DNA from: Candidula unifasciata
Lineage: Eukaryota > Mollusca > Gastropoda > Stylommatophora > Geomitridae
DNA: 64,000 nt
Assembly (NCBI GenBank): GCA_905116865.2
Contig: CAJHNH020000236.1
Coordinates: 255,501-319,500, forward strand
Direction: 5' to 3'
The translations under genes were made by a program, and so were the position numbers. The notes under the pieces were generated by a model, which worked only from the letters and a program-made list of their open reading frames with translations, was not told the DNA's origin and searched no databases. The stretch's first letter is position 1. Each line of letters begins with the position of its first letter. Of this stretch, positions 54,441 to 64,000 are shown piece by piece.

Positions 54441-56310
54441 CTCTATAAGGGGTTAGTTTATTATCTCAGGTTTGCTAGTCGACTGAATTACTGTGCCTCA
54501 AAGTTTTGTTTGTCCAAAAAAGTGACACCAACATGACATTTTTGGAAAGCTGTACACTACAGCAACAATGATTTCCTTCCCTGCAGCACAAGAAAAAAAA
54601 CTTCACCTCCAATAAAGGTTTTTTACACGTCTCATTTAAAACATGTCATGATAAATAGCTAGCAGCTGAGGTAAACAAAACAAAAAAACAAGTCTTCATG
54701 TGATTAAGAGACTGTATACAAATGTAAAAAAAATTTTGAAGATAACTGCCATTCTCTTGCTTGCATCTGAGATCTCATTAATAGCAAAGGTTTGCACAGT
54801 GCAGATCCGCTAAGGAGAACTCACCAGGGACCCAAGTGATTGCTGTTCTTGTGTGAAATTCCTCTTACCCAGTACAAAGGCAAGGAAACAAATTGCAGGG
54901 AATAAATAAATTATTCTTTACAACAAAAATTAGCCACATCCAAGATCGCCTTTAGCGGTCTGCAATGCATTTTTCAGTGATAAATGTGATCTTTCAAATA
55001 CTGCTGTTGGTTAGATGTAATGTCAGTGCACTTCAGGTAAAATTTTGAGTAATCAGTTTACCCTGCATGACAAGGGATGTGAATTTTCATGCTTCTGCAG
55101 CTAGCTCACTGTCTTTTTGTCCCATGCCAAGTGGAGATGGTAATCATGTTTGTCCTCAGCCTTTTGTCTCATGCACTGGTAATGGTTTAGGTTAACTGCA
55201 TTCATACTGGTAGACTCATCACATACTGTATAAAAAATACTTATTTATTCATCAGAATATCTCACTCATAACCAGTTGTTGTATCCTAACTACGGGTGCT
55301 TTTCTTCTCTTCTTTTTCTTTTCACTCTTTCTGCCAGAGGTTTTCATGTGAGAAGATCACATGCCTCTATGAAGTCCATGGTGTGACGCACATCTTCCAC
55401 TGTTCCATACAGTGGGTTTTCCATTAGAATGCTAACTAGCCAAACATGGGTTCTCTCTACTGTATGTGGTAGAGAGTATATCTGCAGTATTCTGTGGTTT
55501 CAGTCATAGACATTATATGAAGGAATTGCATGATGGCATAGTTTTCAGGTTTGGCTGTGAACTTTCTGGTCTTTCTGGCCCGGCACCTCTGCTTTTTTGT
55601 TAGGATGTGCTTCCTTACATGGATTACTGTCCCCAGCTGACAAGCTCTATTTGTCTATTGTCTATTTACTGAAACCAGCATTTTAGCTTTTTAAATGTGA
55701 TATCTTGTTCAATCTCTCTGATTATAATCTAGTTAAAGAGTGTCTATTGCTATTTCATATAATGCATACTTTTTTATATATTTTTTTGTAACTGATGCCT
55801 TTTTATCCATTATAATATACACGTTCATCTCTCTACCTTCTTTATAAAGGATTCGCTGTGTTCTGTTTTTATTATTTTACATGCTGTAGGTTATACAGAA
55901 AGATATCTTTGCTCTAACATTTACTGCTTTTCATTATTTGACTAATATTACTAGCTTCTGACTTCCCCAGAGTGAATCCACATATGGACATTTTAGTTCT
56001 AATATGTGTTGCTTAACCCTGCTGTCTCTAGGGCTCTCCATCTTCAACAAATGTGTTCAGTTATTTTGCTGCTGTGGAAACTGCATGATTTGATCAGCAG
56101 ATTTTGTTCAACCCAAGGAGAGTTTACCAAGATAATCTGCAAAGTTCCTCCTGAAACATTCAACTGTTGATCCCCTTGTGAGCCAATCTGCCAGCTAACC
56201 CATATTTGGTACTAGACATAACAGTCATAAATCTGAATAAACCTTATCTGGGGAACCAAAGTCAGATTACCAGTTACAGCAGATGGGCATTCCACAGCAT
56301 TAGCATGAAG
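54441..56310. other. Unassigned interval, 1.9 kb
   Basis: No exon, RNA gene or repeat family recognised. Sequence is A/T-rich without long open frames. It could be intergenic or distal 3' sequence of the Rac transcript. Confidence 0.4.
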
Positions 56311-56311
56311 A

Positions 56312-56443
56312 CAGCCCAGAAACTGAAACAGCATTTATATTCAACAGCCCAGAAACTGAAACAGCATTTATAATCAACAGCCCAGAAACTGAAACAGCAT
56401 TTAAAGTCAACAGCCCAGAAACTGAAACAGCATTTAGAATCAA
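56312..56443. repeat. 33-bp tandem repeat, four units
   Basis: Unit CAGCCCAGAAACTGAAACAG plus CATTTATATTCAA, four nearly identical copies. Confidence 0.95.
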
Positions 56444-57654
56444 TCAGCTACGAACACATCTATAAATAATGAGCAATGCATATCTTTATCTAAGAGTTTA
56501 TATAAACAATGAAGCTGTGGAGAGCATTTAAAAAGAATTAAGAAAAATGTCCACATTCTTTGCTCACATGTGGCAGATATTGATAATGAGCATCTAGTAC
56601 ACTAAACACAACGTAAAAGCAGTTTTGAAACAAACAGTTATCAATCCATTCCTATCTAAACAATAGACTTGTGTTACTGTCCATTGTCTATATCAAGTGA
56701 TTACATATTCCCAAAGTTTTACAATCAAGCAACAGCAGTTAAAGTTTATTTAAGAAAATAAAACTAAACAGTACATGTCTCTAAACACTAAACACTATAG
56801 TATTATTAACAGACATTTCACTGCTACCTTCAGACATGCAAAGAAGTTTAGCAGCCAAAAGAATATGACAAAAAAATTTTTGTTTTTGAAAACAGGTAAA
56901 AGAAAAATATTCAGAACATCACTACTGTGGTTGAGAACACAGACCAAACATAAACTATTTTATAGCAAAAGTTACAACATTTTGATGTGGCTTTATCTAA
57001 CCTAGATTACGACTTTATTTGCTTACTAACTCTGGTCCTTTCTGTGTGTACTTTCTCACACTCTGACAGGTGACCAATACAGTGGAACCTCATGGTATCT
57101 GTGTACACAGCTAAGAGTTGTTCATGATACAAATTTAGGCTTGCTATCCCCCCCCCCCCCCCTCCCCAAGAATACAAGCAAAAGGGACAAAAACTCTTGT
57201 TGTTACCCAACAGCATCTCATAACTTTTAAATGGATTAGGTCACATACTGCCAAAGGAGGACTTAAGTCAGTCGGCATAACACTTGATGATGATAAACTC
57301 TAGCATTATAGTCTAAAGTAACTCCGTATTCCACTGCTGGCAAATTAAAAAATAAAAACAAAAAGCAGTGCCACATGTTTTACCCATTAACAAAACGGAA
57401 AACACCATTTTGAAACTAATGGAACAAATTAGGATTATTTACATTAATGCTAACGGGACAAGTTTCAAGATGCAAGTTATTCACCATATGAGCTTAGTAT
57501 GGAATGGATTAAATTCATATTCTGAGGTTCCACTGTATTCCTGGCTCAATCTAAAAAAAAAAAACCTGACAAGTCTGCATTAAACCAGCTAACACAGGCA
57601 GTAGCTTTAACTGTTAAGTCTCCACCGCCTTTGTGGTGGTGTCATTATTACAAA

Positions 57655-58085
57655 CACTTAGACACTGGGAAGAGTCTGACAGAATAAATTACACTGGAAG
57701 AAAGAGTGTGACAGAATTAATTAAAATGGAAGGAAGAGTGTGACAGAATTAAATAAACTGGAAGGAAGAGTGTGACAGAATTAAATAAACTGGATGGAAG
57801 AGTGTGACAGAATTAATTAAACTGGAAGGAAGAGTGTGACAGAATTAATTAAACTGGAAGGAAGAGTGTGACAGAATTAATTAAACTGGAAGGAAGAGTG
57901 TGACAGAATTAATTAAACTGGAAGGAAGAGTGTGACAGAATTAATTAAACTGGATGGAAGAGTGTGACAGAATTAATTAAACTGGAAGGAAGAGTCTGAA
58001 AGAATAAATTAAGCTGAAAGGAAGAGTCTGACAGAATAAATTAAACTGGAAGGAAGAGTCTGGCAGAAAAAATTAAACTGGAAAG
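57655..58085. repeat. 32-bp minisatellite 3' of Rac
   Basis: Unit ACTGGAAGGAAGAGTGTGAC plus AGAATTAATTAA, about thirteen copies; the outermost are more diverged. It begins 128 bp past the Rac stop codon on the gene's strand, so it may be transcribed in the 3' UTR. Confidence 0.95.
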
Positions 58086-58212
58086 CATATCTAAAATTCC
58101 AATTACAAAATAAAACCTACCACAGCTGTGTTTAATGGTGATGATTTTTTAAACCTGCTGAATATAGCAATACAAAATACACTATGCTGGGGTCAAACCA
58201 TACACATGAGAC

Positions 58213-58503
58213 TCATAAAATCCTGCATTTGTTCTTCTTCTTTGGCTTCGGCTTTGGGCACAGCACAGCACGGATGGCTTCATCAAATACATTCTTGAGA
58301 CCTTTCTGTGTGAGAGCTGAACATTCAAGGTATTTGACTGCACCAATTTCTTTAGCCATTGCTAGACCTTGTGGGTAGGTGATGGGAGACAGCTTCTTCT
58401 CACGCAGCTTCTCAATGGTTTCCTTGTCTTCCCGTAGATCTAGTTTAGTGCCAACTAAAATTATAGGTGTGCTGGGACAATGGTGGCTAACTTCAGGAAA
58501 CCA
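58213..58503 (-). CDS. RAC1: Rac GTPase, coding exon 5 (C-terminus)
   Basis: This exon encodes residues 97-192, from [10 protein letters not shown] to the stop. It follows a TTTCAACAG acceptor and starts in phase 0. It contains the guanine-specificity motif TKLD (residues 115-118), the Rho-insert region ([20 protein letters not shown]), the SAL motif ([10 protein letters not shown]), a polybasic tail (KPKPKKKNK) and the prenylation box CRIL, predicting geranylgeranylation and membrane targeting. Length and spacing match Rac1 exactly. Rac switches between GDP and GTP to control actin via WAVE and PAK. Confidence 0.98.
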   Translation of the reverse strand, partial: WFPEVSHHCPSTPIILVGTKLDLREDKETIEKLREKKLSPITYPQGLAMAKEIGAVKYLECSALTQKGLKNVFDEAIRAVLCPKPKPKKKNKCRIL

Positions 58504-58597
58504 CTGTTGAAAGATGGGAAAATAGATTTAGGTTATTCTTCTGTATGTGTACAAAATTATGTACTTCTTATATGGAGAAGAAAGTATGTTACTATTC

Positions 58598-58752
58598 TGT
58601 TTGTGTATAAAAATTATGTACTACTGACATATGGAGGAGAAAATATATAAGTTACTGGTAATCTGGTACCAGATTACCAGTAACCAGAATACCAGTAACT
58701 TATATATTTTTTCCTCCATATGTCAGTAGTACATAATGTTTATACACAAACA
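58598..58752. repeat. Long near-perfect inverted repeat (hairpin) in Rac intron
   Basis: Left arm TGTTTGTGTATAAAAATTAT and onward through GACATATGGAGGAG and AAGTTACTGGTA is mirrored by the right arm ending TATACACAAACA. Arms are about 63 bp with only a few mismatches, and the centre carries ATCTGGTACCAGAT. Partial direct copies of an arm flank it (58541-58590 and 58766-58860). Confidence 0.92.
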
Positions 58753-58879
58753 CAACAGTAACATGTATGTGTACAAAATTATGTACTACTGACATATAGA
58801 GGGTAAAATATATGTTACTGTCCTGTATGTGTACTACTCATGTGGTGAAGAAAATATATAAGCGCTGTGGGATAAAATA

Positions 58880-59240
58880 TGCACTGTCTTCTTCTCTATC
58901 ATTCTGTGCTAGCCCCTTAGGTTGATTGCTGCAGACATGAACTGCCTCGTTTTTATCTCCTTGACTGACCTTTTCTTTTCATGTGGTGACTCCAAACGTT
59001 TGTAGATTTACCTGCATATTATCTCCCCACTTCTAGGCCTGCCTTGTGGTCTACTCTCATTCAACTCTTCTGTGTACAGTTTTTTGTCTCTCTGTTATCT
59101 GCCACTCTCTTTATTTGCCCAAGCCATTGCAGTTTATTAGTCTTCATGGGGCCAGTAATTAGGGGTGATTTAAACAGAACATGGATTTTGTTATTGATTC
59201 TCACTCTTTATTTTCAGCTGTTTATTCATGGTTTGGATTT
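58880..59240 (-). mobile_element. LINE RT C-terminal fragment
   Basis: Complement carries the same words as 10640-10930: GCTGCAGACATGAACT, GCCTTGTGGTCTAC, TGTTATCTGCCACTCT, GGGCCAGTAATTAGGGGTG. Highly degenerate, within the Rac intron. Confidence 0.65.
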
Positions 59241-59764
59241 TTAAAAATTAAACTACATGGTCTAAGTTTTAAAAAAAAAACAGTATCAGCGCACAACAAA
59301 GATTCAACTGGGATATAAAAACTGTTAACATATTTCTAAATCCAGTGCACAGAAGGTACTTGTAGTTATGAAATAACCTTTCAAACCAAGACATTTAATA
59401 GTATCAGGCACTGTGTCCTGTGCCGACAGATAACACTGAAGTCTTTATTGGGAAAGAGGAAAAAAAGCCTAGTTCATCTCAAATCAGCACTCTCTTTACC
59501 TGTTGCTTTGCTGAAGAATTTCAATTTCGGGATGTGGTGAATAGGAAATGTTTAGTATTTTACAAGTCTATGCTACAGGTTTACTATTACTGGGAAGGCT
59601 AACACAGGCACTTAATGCCAGCAGATGTCGGATATGTGTCTGAAAGGCGCCAATATTGGAGCTAAATTGTAAACGGGCACAATGCATTTACATCTTCGGA
59701 TGAAGGCAGAAGAAGAGGGATTACTAATAGAATGTTTTTAGTGTCAGATGAAAATAAACTTTAC

Positions 59765-59827
59765 CTTAGCTCGAACATTTTCAAAGCTGGTGGGGCTTAT
59801 CAATGAGAAACAGATAAGAAACACGTC
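59765..59827 (-). CDS. RAC1: Rac GTPase, coding exon 4
   Basis: This exon encodes residues 76-96, DVFLICFSLISPTSFENVRAK, phase 0 at both ends: acceptor TTCCACAG, donor AAG|GTAAAG. It corresponds to strand beta-4 and the helix that follows. The residues are those of Rac rather than Cdc42 or Rho. 63 bp. Confidence 0.97.
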
Positions 59828-60064
59828 CTGTGGAAGAAACAAGGAAAAGGATTAGTAATTCTTGCAAATGGCAGATTTGCCACTTCTGAAACCCATACAT
59901 ACACAAAAATAAACACACAAAGACAGCAAATCAGTTTCTATGGTATCAGTAACAATTCCCTCATTAACGAACAAGCACATTTGACTGCCAGTCTAGTAGA
60001 TTATGTGAAAAACTCCTGTCAATGCAGGGATTTTTAAACACTGACACTGGTTTTCACAACTGAC

Positions 60065-60180
60065 CCATCCAAACATATATACCAGGAAATATTCTGGGGA
60101 AATAAAGGTGGCCAGGGTAACTGATAACATCACTCACTGACTGCAGATTGTGTCTAACTATTTTAATCCCCCACAGGTGA
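60065..60180 (+). mobile_element. SINE-1 fragment
   Basis: ATATACCAGGAAATATTCTG, GGGAAATAAAGGTGGCC, TGATAACATCACTCACTGAC approximates the SINE-1 body. Confidence 0.5.
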
Positions 60181-60949
60181 TACTTTAAAATCCTTTCTAT
60201 TCTGCAAAGTTGCTAAATGAACTAATAAATGTGTGGTTCAATGGGTGTTAACACAGTAATGTCATGAGATGAAAAGATTTACAGTAATACTCAAGGTATA
60301 GCGAGTTAACAAGCAGAAGAGGTACACAAGTTCAGAAACATATCTCATGTATGCAGAAAGGAATACAAATAAGGTGTGTTCTTTGGTAGTGAATGAGTTA
60401 ACCAATGAAGCTAGCAGAACATTTCCTTACTTGCACAGTTTGTGGCAACTACACTAGCCATGCAGACCTAAATCTTCAGGCTCAAGGATCCCTACCCCAA
60501 GCACCCCCACTTGTGTAAAATGCACTAAAAATAGGTAAATGAAGACAGAAATATAGAAAGAAGAATGAAACAGTTCGATCATCAAGTCATAATGCAGTCA
60601 GATCAAACAGCACATGAGATCTTTCACAGCAGAACTCTGAAAGGAAGGCAAGAGAAAGACCAAGAAATAGAAGGATAAATGGTGTAGCTGAAACCTGACA
60701 AAAAGGTAAACAAATCCATCACCTAAACCACCTGAGAAGCACAAGACAAATAAAGAAACCCCTGACACTGGGCTACAACTTGGTATCAATGAGATGACAA
60801 AAGAAGAGGAAGAAGAAGAAAGACAGACTTTACAATTTCACTCCATCAGCATAGTCACTGAACCCATTTACTGCATAATATCAATCAAGTTAACTGTTCT
60901 TTCTAAATTAAAGAAGCTTTCATGAAAAGTTACAATGACAGAAACCTAC

Positions 60950-61067
60950 TGTCTGTGGGTATGACAAAGGTCGCAGTCTGTCATAGTCCTCTTGTCCAGC
61001 TGTGTCCCACAATCCCAGGTTGATAGGTTTGCCATCCACCATCACATTAGCTGAATAGTTATCGAAT
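60950..61067 (-). CDS. RAC1: Rac GTPase, coding exon 3
   Basis: This exon encodes the last base of the Val36 codon then residues 37-75 ([39 protein letters not shown]). It holds the effector loop (switch I, FDNYS) and switch II ([13 protein letters not shown]) with catalytic Gln61. Acceptor TACTAG is short of pyrimidines; donor ACA|GTAGGT. Confidence 0.97.
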
Positions 61068-61239
61068 CTAGTACATTCAGACAAACATATTATTTTATTA
61101 TAACAATAATTTTATACATTATCATGAGAAGCTAAAAATGCCAGGCTAAACTCCATGTCAGAAATCAAGAGAGTTGCATGCAAAAGATTGTAGTGGAGTA
61201 ATCGAATGCAAGCACAATGTGACGTCTAACGGCATAGGA

Positions 61240-61600
61240 AGGATGATGATGATAATTATTTTTATAAAGTAACTCTACGCATTCATCTCTAAAACCACAC
61301 CTCTTAGACCTCGAGAGATTTTTTGGCTTATTCAATAATTGTCTAGGATTCACAGCCATATGTTAAACAGCTCTATGTGTAGCTGTTATAATCATTTTTC
61401 CTGACTTGAATAAACAAGTTTACTATAAACTTATAATTTTATAAAATGCATTTATTTCAATTTGCTATTATCATTCTTTTTTATCTGTGATAAACTTACT
61501 GTCTTATGTTATAAATGTGATTAGATACCTGAACTTCTGAAATTTTCCAAATGAACATTACTTACTTTAATTACACATTTACACGATTTGTCTCTTTGAT
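61240..61600 (-). mobile_element. RTE-type LINE, degenerate
   Basis: Complement aligns with 45240-45560: CATCTCTAAAACCACACCTC, AATTGTCTAGGATTCACAGC and CATATGTTAAACAG, then TTATAAAATGCATTT. All frames are broken. Confidence 0.7.
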
Positions 61601-61639
61601 ATTCTCAGTGCTTCTGTCTTCCCATTATTAATATTATTC

Positions 61640-61775
61640 TGCATTCACCCTTAAAAGGGTAGTTATCATGCTGTGGTTTACAGCTCAGCTGCAATATCTG
61701 CACTGCATACAAACTTAAGACCTTTGGACCACCATGCAAGCATCTAGCCACTAGCCTACTGTGCCGCCTTCTTAT
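61640..61775 (-). mobile_element. SINE-2B copy with tRNA-like head
   Basis: Minus strand: AGGCGGCACAGTAGGCTAG, TGGCTAGATGCTTGC, then GCAGATATTGCAGCTGAGC, TGTAAACCACAGCATG, CCCTTTTAAGGGTGAATGC. It shows a tRNA-like start directly joined to the 2B body without the SINE-2 module. Confidence 0.65.
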
Positions 61776-62129
61776 AAAACTACTAAAAATAATGACTATC
61801 TTGAGCTCAGTGAGGGTGCTGTCCTACTTTTCAACCGCTGATGGGACATGGAGTTTATGGATGACCTGCAGTGAACTTGTCTTTAGATCGAAATTATTTT
61901 ATGCACTTTCTTATGTAGTTGTATCATTCATTGTCCATGTTGTATGCTGATGAAAGCTTTCTAGCTGTAATGTTCATTTTGTTGTTTGTGATGGTATTTT
62001 ATCTGGAAGTTAGCTAGTTTTCATTTTTACTCTGGTTGATGTTTTGCTTGTTACAATGTAAGTAATAATCTGCCTTTCAGAATCCACATCCTGCTATACC
62101 TGGACATTGGTATACTTATCTGCTAAGGA

Positions 62130-62535
62130 TTGTTAGCTCCTCTTCTTCTTCTTCTTCTGCCTTTCTATCCCCTAATGGAGCATAGGCCCTCAATCAACTC
62201 ACACCAAGTCATTTTATCCTTTGCTATTACATGGAGCTCTCCCCATGTCATCCACATCTTTCTAACTTCATTCTCTAGCTCTCTTCTCCATGTTTTTGGC
62301 CTTCCTCTATTCCTATGCCCCTGTGGGTTCCAATGCAAAGACATTCTAGTTATACTGTTCTCTAGTTTTCTCAATGTGTGTCCTATCCAACACCATCATC
62401 TTTTCTTTACCTCTTGGTCTACTGGAGCTTGCTTAGTTCTCTCCCAAAGCTCTACATTAGTTATACTATCATACCATTTAATTCCCTCTATTCTGCGCAG
62501 GCACCAGTTAATGAATGTCTGAAATTTATTTGACT
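62130..62535 (-). mobile_element. LINE RT 3' end
   Basis: Minus strand: FINWCLRRIEGIKWYDSITN, VELWERTKQAPVDQEVKKR, then in a shifted frame RKLENSITRMSLHWNPQGHR, NRGRPKTWRRELENEVRKM. (GAAGAA)n follows at its 3' end (62141-62158). Relative of 44335-44690. Confidence 0.85.
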
Positions 62536-62780
62536 TATCCCTGGTTGGTTGGGTTTTGTGGCTATTGTTTTTACAGGATGAGGTAGCCAACCTCAAGCCC
62601 AACCCTATACTCAGTCGCCTCTTACGATATTCCTGGTAGGGTGCAGTGTCACGACTCTTTGCTCCCCGTGAGGGCCCCGGTGACACACACCTCTCAGCAA
62701 AGCAAAAACATCTCTTATGATGTCCAAGTTTTTCTAATCTTTCAAGACCCAGGATTCCTAAAAGTTTACTGTAGGGCAAT

Positions 62781-62791
62781 ATATATGTATG

Positions 62792-62842
<51 letters not shown>
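62781..62842. repeat. (TA)n microsatellite
   Basis: TATGTATGTATG passing into an uninterrupted TA run, 56 bp from Rac exon 2. Confidence 0.98.
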
Positions 62843-62847
<5 letters not shown>

Positions 62848-62896
62848 TGTTTATTTTATAATCGCAATATGTACACAAATGATAAAACACTGCTTA

Positions 62897-62986
<90 letters not shown>

Positions 62987-63103
62987 TCAACACACTTTTA
63001 ACACCATATACTCACACCTAGCATGAAGATAATTTGAATTTTCTAAAGAACATAAAAATAGACATGAGGGACAACTTACCAGTATCGAGGGAAAACTTAC
63101 CAT

Positions 63104-63345
63104 TAAGTATATGGAAAGAGCACCCATATTTTTACAGTCCAATCAGCACTAGGTGGGTAAGGTGGTCAGCATTACGTCAGCCGTCTTTACTTTCCCAGGA
63201 CATGCAACCTGGTACCCATTTTAGGCTGGGTTGACCTGCGACGCCCCATACAATGATAAAAATCCACGCAGCCAGCAGTAGGTTTCGATCGCGGTACGTT
63301 GGAATTATGAGTCGGGCTCGCAACGCCTAAGCCACAGACACCACT
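63104..63345 (-). mobile_element. SINE-1 copy
   Basis: Plus strand complement: CCAATCAGCACTAGGTGGG, CGTCTTTACTTTCCCAGGAC, GGTACCCATTTTAGGCTGG, AAAAATCCACGCAGCCAGC, GGTTTCGATCGCGG and head words CGCAACGCCTAAGCCAC. In the first Rac coding intron. Confidence 0.88.
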
Positions 63346-63789
63346 TTTGAAAATCGTGGCCCTTGTGTAAACTTAGCTGAACAGCATTGCCATACTGCAT
63401 TCATACCGTCAGCGAAAAAGTGTCTAATGCAAGTTTTATTAGGGCAACTGACAGTTAAGAAGTAAATGTAGTCACTGTTGTGCGGTCTGGCTAGTTGATC
63501 ACTAGTTGATATATCTTTCAGTGTTAACAATATTGTCCACGAATCATCTGCTCTACACCCATTGAAGCGATTCACAGCTTTAGAATCCTTAAATCAAAAT
63601 CAAACAGTAGAAAGATGAGAATTATGTAAAAGTTGAATAAAGAAGGTAATAAAGCAGACTTTTAGGCTTTTATCAGCCATTTATAGTTAAGAGACTGATT
63701 TATGTCCTGTAAAATGTCAAAGACAACAGGCAGCTGGCACAGGAAAAATTAATATTCACAAAATGGCATTTTATTTGCATAACTGGGAC

Positions 63790-63834
63790 GGACAAAAACA
63801 GAGAAGAGAGAATGAGAGAGAGGGGATGAAAGAG

Positions 63835-63887
<53 letters not shown>

Positions 63888-63960
63888 AGGGAAAGACAGA
63901 CAATGAAAGAGAGAGAGGTGGGAAAGACAGACGATGAGTGAGAGAGAAATACAGACTGCT
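63790..63960. repeat. (GA)n purine tract
   Basis: GAGAGA-rich sequence with an uninterrupted core near 63846-63880. It resembles the purine array at 49030-49560 in composition but not in unit structure. Confidence 0.9.
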
Positions 63961-64000
63961 GAAAAACTTCCAGTTTCTGCCTGTATTTACCCCTGTTTAT

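Noticed and set aside
58184..58378. Plus-strand ORF over the Rac C-terminus
   Set aside because: Antisense shadow of the Rac exon on the minus strand.

Overview
The window is animal nuclear DNA. Spliced genes have GT/AG introns, and there is no operon structure or compact coding. Two conserved signalling genes are recognisable, both on the minus strand: the first three coding exons of an IkB-kinase (IKK alpha/beta type) at 0.48-4.37 kb, and coding exons 2-5 of a 192-residue Rac-type small GTPase at 58.2-63.0 kb. Both fit a bilaterian invertebrate. The repeat mix (Penelope-like elements, RNase H LINEs, RTE-type LINEs, many hAT elements, several tRNA-derived SINE families) would suit a mollusc such as a gastropod, but that placement is inference.

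Layout. 0-4.4 kb: IKK 5' coding exons with introns full of transposon fragments. 4.9-12.9 kb: broken RNase H LINEs, a hAT transposon (6567-9204) inserted into one of them with a perfect 8-bp target duplication, a second hAT family with ATTCGGCCGAATA palindromes (10198-11628), and a small third hAT. 14.8-19.9 kb and 28.6-32.0 kb: two collinear copies of a segment, each carrying an intact, unrecognised single-exon ORF of about 500 codons (15314-16822 and 29060-30610, minus strand). 20-28 kb and 31-48 kb: dense nests of LINE 3' ends, SINEs and nonautonomous hATs. 34.9-35.8 kb: a 39-bp minisatellite. 48-58 kb: no gene seen; purine-rich and other minisatellites and SINEs. 58.2-63.0 kb: the Rac gene, with a long hairpin in one intron and a 32-bp minisatellite just past its stop. 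63.1-64 kb: a SINE and a GA tract in the Rac 5' intron.

The conserved genes act in signalling: IKK in NF-kB activation, Rac in cytoskeletal control. There is no sign that they work as a local cluster. The observations most worth a second look are the duplicated unknown gene pair, a SINE-like family whose terminal stem-loop shows a paired base change between copies, mosaic SINEs that share one module, and hAT insertions whose empty sites survive in paralogous copies inside the same window. All repeat-family names used here (LINE-A, LINE-B, SINE-1 to SINE-5) are local labels, not database names.
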